DNA from: Streptomyces griseus
Lineage (GTDB): Bacteria > Actinomycetota > Actinomycetes > Streptomycetales > Streptomycetaceae
Direction of reading: 5' to 3'
Assembly (NCBI RefSeq): GCF_001715295.1
Contig: NZ_MDKB01000002.1
Coordinates: 2,068,313-2,132,312 of the forward strand
Length of the DNA: 64,000 bases
A program made the translations under genes and the position numbers. Shown one piece after another: positions 58,991-64,000 of this stretch. How positions within the stretch are numbered: the first letter of the stretch is position 1; the number at the start of each line of letters is the position of its first letter. The notes beneath the pieces were generated by a model that was given only the letters and a program-made list of their open reading frames with translations, had not been told where the DNA came from and searched no databases.

Positions 58991-60064
58991 ATGGGTCCCC
59001 ATCCTGCGGTCGCGGCGATACGCCTGGCGGTCCGCCGCGTACTCCACGACGTCGTCACCGAATACAACCGACACCCCGGGCAGGCCGGCCGTGCCGAGCT
59101 TGCGGAAGCCGGGGCGGGCGGGCGGCGCGCGCCGCTCCCCGACCGCCCGGAGACCCCGCTGGTACTCGTGGCCTGCTCGGGAGGCGCCGACTCCATGGCG
59201 CTCGCCTCCGCCCTCGCCTTCGAGTCCCGCAAGCTTCCCGTCCGCGCCGGCGGCATCACCGTCGACCACAACCTCCAGCCCGGCTCCGGGCTCCGCGCCG
59301 ACGAGGTCGTCACCCGCCTCGCCGCCATGCGGCTCGACCCGGTCGAGGCCGTCGCCGTGCACGTCGGCCGCGAGGGAGGGCCCGAGGCTGCGGCCCGGGA
59401 GGCGCGGTACGCCGCGCTGGACGCCGCCGCCGACCGCCACGGCGCCGCCGCCGTCCTCCTCGGCCACACCCGTGACGACCAGGCCGAGACCGTCCTGCTG
59501 GGACTCGCCCGCGGGTCCGGTATCCGCTCGCTCTCCGGCATGGCGGCCGCCTCCGGGCCCGCCGGCCGCTACCGCCGTCCCTTCCTGCAACTCGACCGGC
59601 AGACCGCACGTAAGGCCTGCCTGGTCCAGTCGCTCCCCGTCTGGGACGACCCCCACAACACCGATCCCGCCTACACCCGCTCCCGTCTGCGCCACGAGGG
59701 CCTGCCCGCCCTGGAGAAGGCCCTGGGCAAAGGGGTGGTGGAGGCCCTCGCCCGTACGGCACAGCTGTCCCGTGACGACGCCGACGCACTGGACACCTGG
59801 GCCGCCGAGGCGGCCCGTTCGGTGTTCGACGACGACGGGCGGCTCGAATGCGCCAAGCTCTCCGTCCTGCCGCCCGCGGTGCGTCGCCGGGTGCTGCGCC
59901 GCGCCGTCATGGACGCCGGATCCCCCGCCGGATCGCTCTTCGCCCGCCACATCGAGGAAGTCGACCGGCTCATCACCGGCTGGCGCGGCCAGGGCGCCAT
60001 CAACCTGCCCGGCCGCGTCGAAGCGCTGCGGCAGGGTGGCAGACTGGTCATTCGGCAGAGCTGA
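58991..60064 (+). CDS. tilS: tRNA(Ile)-lysidine synthetase
   Basis: 357 residues. ATP-dependent ligation of lysine to C34 of tRNA-Ile(CAU). The PP-loop is ACSGGADSMAL at about residues 62-72, followed by ITVDHNLQPGS and LLGHTRDDQAETVLL, the catalytic segment, and DDPHNTDPAYTRSRLR. Actinobacterial members lack the long C-terminal domain, as here. ATG at 58991. hpt follows in the same direction after 84 bases. Confidence 0.94.
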   Translation: MGPHPAVAAIRLAVRRVLHDVVTEYNRHPGQAGRAELAEAGAGGRRAPLPDRPETPLVLVACSGGADSMALASALAFESRKLPVRAGGITVDHNLQPGSGLRADEVVTRLAAMRLDPVEAVAVHVGREGGPEAAAREARYAALDAAADRHGAAAVLLGHTRDDQAETVLLGLARGSGIRSLSGMAAASGPAGRYRRPFLQLDRQTARKACLVQSLPVWDDPHNTDPAYTRSRLRHEGLPALEKALGKGVVEALARTAQLSRDDADALDTWAAEAARSVFDDDGRLECAKLSVLPPAVRRRVLRRAVMDAGSPAGSLFARHIEEVDRLITGWRGQGAINLPGRVEALRQGGRLVIRQS

Positions 60065-60148
60065 AGCGCAAGCGGCTGAAGTGCAGGCGAAACGGCCGGC
60101 CCGTCCCGGGGAAGAGCCCGGGTCCGGCAGGCAGAGAAAGAGACGCGG

Positions 60149-60703
60149 GTGAACGAGAAGGACATGGGCGCCGACCTCCAGTCGGTGCTCCTCACCAAGG
60201 AAGAGATCGACGCGAAGCTCGTCGAGCTGGCCGCGAAGATCGACGCGGAGTACGCGGGCAGGGATCTGCTCATCGTCGGCGTGCTCAAGGGCGCGGTGAT
60301 GGTCATGGCGGACCTGGCGCGTGCGCTGTCCACCCCCGTCACCATGGACTGGATGGCCGTCTCCTCGTACGGCGCGGGCACCCAGTCCTCCGGCGTCGTC
60401 CGGATCCTGAAGGACCTCGACACCGACATCAAGGGCCGGGACGTCCTGATCGTCGAGGACATCATCGACTCCGGCCTGACGCTGTCCTGGCTGCTGACCA
60501 ACCTCGGCTCCCGGGAACCGGCGAGCCTGGAGGTCTGCACGCTGCTCCGCAAGCCCGACGCGGCGAAGGTCGCGATCGACGTGAAGTGGGTCGGCTTCGA
60601 CATCCCCAACGAGTTCGTCGTCGGCTACGGGCTGGACTACGCGGAGAAGTACCGCAACCTCCCCTTCGTCGGCACGCTCGCCCCGCACGTCTACGGCGGC
60701 TGA
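60149..60703 (+). CDS. hpt: Hypoxanthine phosphoribosyltransferase
   Basis: 184 residues. Salvages hypoxanthine and guanine to IMP and GMP. The PRPP loop is VLIVEDIIDSGLTLSW, the purine/flexible-loop segment is MDWMAVSSYGAGTQSSG, and KWVGFDIPNEFVVGYGLDY contacts the base. GTG at 60149 (VNEKDMGADLQ). Lies between tilS and ftsH, the classical order in Gram-positive bacteria. Confidence 0.96.
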   Translation: MNEKDMGADLQSVLLTKEEIDAKLVELAAKIDAEYAGRDLLIVGVLKGAVMVMADLARALSTPVTMDWMAVSSYGAGTQSSGVVRILKDLDTDIKGRDVLIVEDIIDSGLTLSWLLTNLGSREPASLEVCTLLRKPDAAKVAIDVKWVGFDIPNEFVVGYGLDYAEKYRNLPFVGTLAPHVYGG

Positions 60704-60908
60704 CCCCTGCCCGGCGGGACCCGCCGAACCGGGGCCGGCTCCGGGGAACCCTGACCGTTCTCCCGGCGTTGAGCCTTCGGAGGCGGGTTCGACAGACGTC
60801 CCCTGCGGTCTCGGGTGACAATGCTGGGGTACCGTCCGAAGAACAGTCTTTTCTCACAGCAGCATTTACCTACGGGCAGGAGGGACGGGGCGACTTCGCT
60901 CCGTATGG

Positions 60909-62957
60909 ATGGACGTGAAGCGATACTTCCGTGGGCCGGTCATGTGGATCGTGCTGGCCGTCCTCGCCGTGGTCGTGTTGATGCAGGTCGTCGGCTCGTC
61001 GGGCGGCTACAAGACGGTGGACACCGGCAAGGTGATCCAGGCGATCAGCAACAACCAGGTGGAGCAGGCCAAGCTGACCACCGGTGACGAACAGATTCTC
61101 AAGATCGAGCTGAAGGACAAGGAAAAGCTCAAGGGCGAGTCCGGCAGCAAGTTCCAGGCGAGCTACATCGGCAACCAGGGCGTCGAGCTGGCCGACACGC
61201 TGCAGAAGAAGTTCGAGAGCGGTGACATCGAGAAGGGTTACACCGTCTCGCCGTCGAAGCAGTCCCCGTTCGTCTCGATCCTCCTCTCCCTGCTGCCCTT
61301 CGTCCTGATCGTGGTCGTCTTCCTGTTTCTGATGAACCAGATGCAGGGCGGCGGCTCCAAGGTCATGCAGTTCGGCAAGTCCAAGGCGAAGCTGATCACC
61401 AAGGACACGCCGAAGACGACCTTCGCCGACGTGGCGGGGTCGGACGAGGCCGTCGAGGAACTCTACGAGATCAAGGAATTCCTCCAGGAGCCGGCGAAGT
61501 TCCAGGCAGTCGGCGCCAAGATCCCGAAGGGCGTCCTGCTCTACGGGCCCCCCGGCACGGGCAAGACGCTGCTCGCCCGCGCCGTCGCGGGCGAGGCGGG
61601 CGTGCCGTTCTACTCGATCTCCGGCTCCGACTTCGTCGAGATGTTCGTCGGTGTGGGAGCCTCCCGGGTCCGTGACCTCTTCGAGCAGGCCAAGGCGAAC
61701 GCTCCGGCGATCGTCTTCGTCGACGAGATCGACGCCGTCGGCCGGCACCGCGGTGCGGGCATGGGCGGCGGTCACGACGAGCGCGAGCAGACGCTCAACC
61801 AGCTCCTCGTCGAGATGGACGGCTTCGACGTGAAGGGCGGCGTCATCCTGATCGCCGCCACCAACCGGCCGGACATCCTGGACCCGGCGCTGCTGCGCCC
61901 CGGACGCTTCGACCGGCAGATCGCCGTCGACCGGCCGGACATGCAGGGCCGCCTGGAGATCCTCAAGGTGCACCAGAAGGGGAAGCCCGTGGCCCCCGAC
62001 GTCGACCTCAACGCGGTCGCCCGTCGTACGCCCGGCTTCACCGGTGCCGACCTGTCGAACGTGCTGAACGAAGCGGCGCTCCTCACGGCGCGCAGCAACA
62101 AGAAGCTGATCGACAACCACATGCTCGACGAGGCCATCGACCGCGTCGTGGCGGGTCCGCAGAAGCGGACCCGGATCATGTCCGAGAAGGAGAAGAAGAT
62201 CACCGCGTACCACGAGGGCGGACACGCCCTGGTCGCGGCGGCTTCCCCCCAGTCGGACCCGGTCCACAAGATCACGATCCTCTCCCGCGGCCGTGCCCTC
62301 GGTTACACGATGGTGCTCCCGGAGGAGGACAAGTACTCCACGACGCGTAACGAGATGCTCGACCAGCTCGCGTACATGCTGGGCGGGCGCGCGGCCGAGG
62401 AGCTGGTCTTCCACGACCCGACGACCGGTGCGGCGAACGACATCGAGAAGGCCACCGCAACGGCCCGCGCGATGGTCACGCAGTACGGCATGACCGAGCG
62501 GCTCGGTGCGATCAAGTTCGGCGGCGACAACACCGAGCCCTTCGTGGGCCGGGAGATGGGCCACCAGCGCGACTACTCGGAAGAGGTCGCGGCGCTCGTC
62601 GACGAGGAGGTCAAGAAGCTCATCGAGACCGCGCACAACGACGCGTGGGAGATTCTCGTCGAGAACCGCGACATCCTCGACGCCCTGGTCCTGGAGCTCC
62701 TCGAGAAGGAGACGCTCGGCAAGGAGCAGATCGCCGAGATCTTCGCCCCGATCGTGAAGCGTCCGGCCCGTCCGGCGTGGACCGGTTCCGCACGGCGCAC
62801 CCCGTCGACCCGTCCGCCGGTGCTCTCCCCGAAGGAGCTCGCCCTGACCAACGGCGCGAACACCGCCAACGGTTCGGGTACCTCTCCGGAGATCGCCCCG
62901 CCGGACATCACGTCGAAGGACCTCGGCAGCTCCCCGGAGGAACGTCCCGAAAGCTGA
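60909..62957 (+). CDS. ftsH: ATP-dependent membrane zinc protease FtsH
   Basis: 682 residues. Two membrane helices (residues about 10-27 and 115-140) flank an extracytoplasmic domain. The AAA+ module has Walker A GPPGTGKT, Walker B VFVDEIDAVGR and the second-region ATNRPDILDPALLRPGRFDR. The protease domain has HEGGH (His435-His439). It degrades membrane and regulatory proteins. The start is the ATG at 60909; the C-terminal ~70 residues are Pro/Ser/Thr-rich and family-variable. The gap from hpt is 205 bases, so it may have its own promoter. Confidence 0.96.
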   Translation: MDVKRYFRGPVMWIVLAVLAVVVLMQVVGSSGGYKTVDTGKVIQAISNNQVEQAKLTTGDEQILKIELKDKEKLKGESGSKFQASYIGNQGVELADTLQKKFESGDIEKGYTVSPSKQSPFVSILLSLLPFVLIVVVFLFLMNQMQGGGSKVMQFGKSKAKLITKDTPKTTFADVAGSDEAVEELYEIKEFLQEPAKFQAVGAKIPKGVLLYGPPGTGKTLLARAVAGEAGVPFYSISGSDFVEMFVGVGASRVRDLFEQAKANAPAIVFVDEIDAVGRHRGAGMGGGHDEREQTLNQLLVEMDGFDVKGGVILIAATNRPDILDPALLRPGRFDRQIAVDRPDMQGRLEILKVHQKGKPVAPDVDLNAVARRTPGFTGADLSNVLNEAALLTARSNKKLIDNHMLDEAIDRVVAGPQKRTRIMSEKEKKITAYHEGGHALVAAASPQSDPVHKITILSRGRALGYTMVLPEEDKYSTTRNEMLDQLAYMLGGRAAEELVFHDPTTGAANDIEKATATARAMVTQYGMTERLGAIKFGGDNTEPFVGREMGHQRDYSEEVAALVDEEVKKLIETAHNDAWEILVENRDILDALVLELLEKETLGKEQIAEIFAPIVKRPARPAWTGSARRTPSTRPPVLSPKELALTNGANTANGSGTSPEIAPPDITSKDLGSSPEERPES

Positions 62958-63020
62958 GGTCCGTCCCGTCGCAGCAGGTGTGTCCCCCGTCACGGGTGCA
63001 CCGCAGCTTCCGGAATGGAT

Positions 63021-63061
63021 GCCGCGCCCCCCAGGTTCTAGCCTGTGGGGGCGCGGCTTTT
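63021..63061 (+). terminator. Strong terminator after ftsH
   Basis: GCCGCGCCCCC (63021-63031) pairs with GGGGGCGCGGC (63047-63057), extended inward by CAGG/CCTG, and followed by TTTT. Confidence 0.85.
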
Positions 63062-63145
63062 CCGTATGCCTGTGCCGGACCTGCCTTTTTCCGGGATTCC
63101 CCGGCCGGCCCCGCGCATGTGACAGCACAGAGGAACGAGGCACAG

Positions 63146-63751
63146 ATGACCGACCCGGTAACGCTCGACGGGCAGACGTCCATCGGCGTGTTCGACCAGA
63201 AGCGGGCCGAGTCCGCCGTACGGGAGCTCCTCATCGCGGTCGGAGAGGACCCGGACCGTGAGGGGCTGCGCGAGACCCCGGGCCGGGTGGCGCGTGCCTA
63301 CAAGGAGATATTCGCGGGCCTCTACCAGGAGCCCGAGGACGTTCTGACGACCACCTTCGACCTCGGTCACGACGAGATGGTCCTGGTGAAGGACATCGAG
63401 GTCTACAGCACGTGCGAGCACCATCTGGTGCCGTTCCGCGGGGTCGCGCACGTCGGGTACATCCCGGCCACCAGCGGAAAGATCACCGGGCTGTCGAAGC
63501 TGGCGCGGCTGGTCGACGTCTACGCCCGGCGTCCCCAGGTGCAGGAGCGGCTCACCACGCAGATCGCCGAGTCGCTGATGGCGATCCTGGAGCCGCGCGG
63601 TGTCATCGTCGTCATCGAGTGCGAGCACATGTGCATGTCCATGCGGGGGATCCGCAAGCCCGGCGCCAAGACGCTGACGTCGGCCGTGCGCGGTCAGCTG
63701 CGCGATCCGGCCACCCGCGCGGAGGCGATGAGCCTCATCATGGCCCGCTGA
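63146..63751 (+). CDS. folE: GTP cyclohydrolase I
   Basis: 201 residues. Opens GTP to dihydroneopterin triphosphate, the first step of folate synthesis. The zinc site is Cys90 in STCEHHLVPF with the second Cys in IECEHMCMSMRG. ETPGRVARAYKEIF and GLSKLARLVDVYARRPQVQER are the conserved substrate regions. ATG at 63146 with ACGAGG upstream; the long frame before it overlaps the ftsH terminator and is not used. Confidence 0.96.
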   Translation: MTDPVTLDGQTSIGVFDQKRAESAVRELLIAVGEDPDREGLRETPGRVARAYKEIFAGLYQEPEDVLTTTFDLGHDEMVLVKDIEVYSTCEHHLVPFRGVAHVGYIPATSGKITGLSKLARLVDVYARRPQVQERLTTQIAESLMAILEPRGVIVVIECEHMCMSMRGIRKPGAKTLTSAVRGQLRDPATRAEAMSLIMAR

Positions 63752-63774
63752 GTTCGTGGCCCGCCGGGCTCAGG

Positions 63775-63789
63775 GCCCGCTGAGCGGGC
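63775..63789. terminator. Small dyad between folE and the convergent DUF3180 gene
   Basis: GCCCGC-TGA-GCGGGC, followed by further GC-rich inverted segments (CGGCCGG repeats to 63838). Confidence 0.4.
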
Positions 63790-63838
63790 GGATCACCCGC
63801 AGGCCGCCGGAGGGGCCGTCGGCCGGCGGGGGTGGGTG

Positions 63839-64000
63839 TCAGGCCGCGGTGGCGGCGTTTCCGCGGTCGTTCTTGTCCTCCGGGAGCTTGCAGACGCGCT
63901 CGAGGAACATCGCGGCCGCGACGACCGCCGCACCGGCCAGCACCGCGCAGCCGGCGTAGATGGCCTGGTCACGCCGGGGTGGTACGTCGAGGTAGCTGAG
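63839..64000 (-). CDS. DUF3180-like membrane protein, C-terminal part only
   Basis: Runs off the right edge. The visible 53 residues end a membrane protein: LSYLDVPPRRDQAIYAG, a hydrophobic helix, then AAAMFLERVCKLPEDK and an Ala/Thr-rich tail. RRDQAIYAG and FLERVCKLPED match, from memory, actinobacterial DUF3180 proteins encoded near folate genes. Its stop faces the folE stop. Confidence 0.7.
   Translation of the reverse strand, partial: LSYLDVPPRRDQAIYAGCAVLAGAAVVAAAMFLERVCKLPEDKNDRGNAATAA

Noticed and set aside
60704..60908. Riboswitch or T-box before ftsH
   Set aside because: No conserved box or long folded leader could be recognised by eye.

Overview
The window is high-GC actinobacterial DNA with frequent GTG starts, ATGA/GTGA stop-start overlaps and a Streptomyces gene order: helicase-bldG-anti-sigma ATPase-hppA, then topA-tmk-holB-protease-tRNA-Thr, then ppa-dacB-metalloprotease-tilS-hpt-ftsH-folE. 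A Streptomyces chromosome, in its conserved core, is the best reading. Both window edges cut genes: the TadZ-like gene at the left and a DUF3180-type gene at the right.

Left core (1-25.2 kb). A Tad (type IVc) pilus operon comes first: TadZ-like ATPase, TadA, TadB, TadC, a Flp-like prepilin with a clear GxxxxEY cleavage motif, TadE, and a second TadE-like gene whose frame has lost its stop. tadB contains a TTA codon, the hallmark of bldA-dependent genes. A DUF1998 helicase runs against the operon. Then come bldG and its ATP-binding partner, a repeat-filled leader, the K+-independent proton pyrophosphatase hppA, a small lipoprotein, a large methyltransferase, topA with a lysine-rich tail, a membrane-thymidylate kinase-coiled coil fusion, holB, and a secreted S33 peptidase.

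Variable region (25.2-44.8 kb). It starts at tRNA-Thr(CGT). Just past the tRNA lie a tyrosine-integrase C-terminal remnant and a second, decayed copy of the tRNA 3' end plus its terminator, which is the scar of an integrated element. Next are an ECF sigma/anti-sigma/ABC transporter operon with a possible leaderless promoter, an IS481-type transposase remnant, and a fasciclin protein. A probable light-sensing cluster follows: PP2C phosphatase, response regulator and, convergent with it, a bacteriophytochrome histidine kinase with the biliverdin cysteine. Then a rhodanese, a LuxR fragment, an APH-like kinase, a family-A DNA polymerase, a DUF2786 protein and a FUSC transporter.

Right core (44.8-64 kb). 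A DUF397 / ATPase / XRE (DUF5753) regulatory trio shares a 27-bp operator-like element in front of two of its genes. It is followed by an aldehyde dehydrogenase whose catalytic Cys is Gly, a PadR regulator carrying a perfect 13-bp hairpin, gadB, wrbA, a YbjQ-type protein, a DedA protein with a long Tyr/Gly/Gln repeat tail, a ThrE-type exporter, ppa, dacB, a zinc metalloprotease, tilS, hpt, ftsH and folE.

Items most worth a second look: the shared 27-bp element, the phytochrome cluster, the Cys-less aldehyde dehydrogenase, the tRNA-Thr attachment scar, and the TTA codon in the pilus operon. No CRISPR array, rRNA, complete transposon or prophage was seen.
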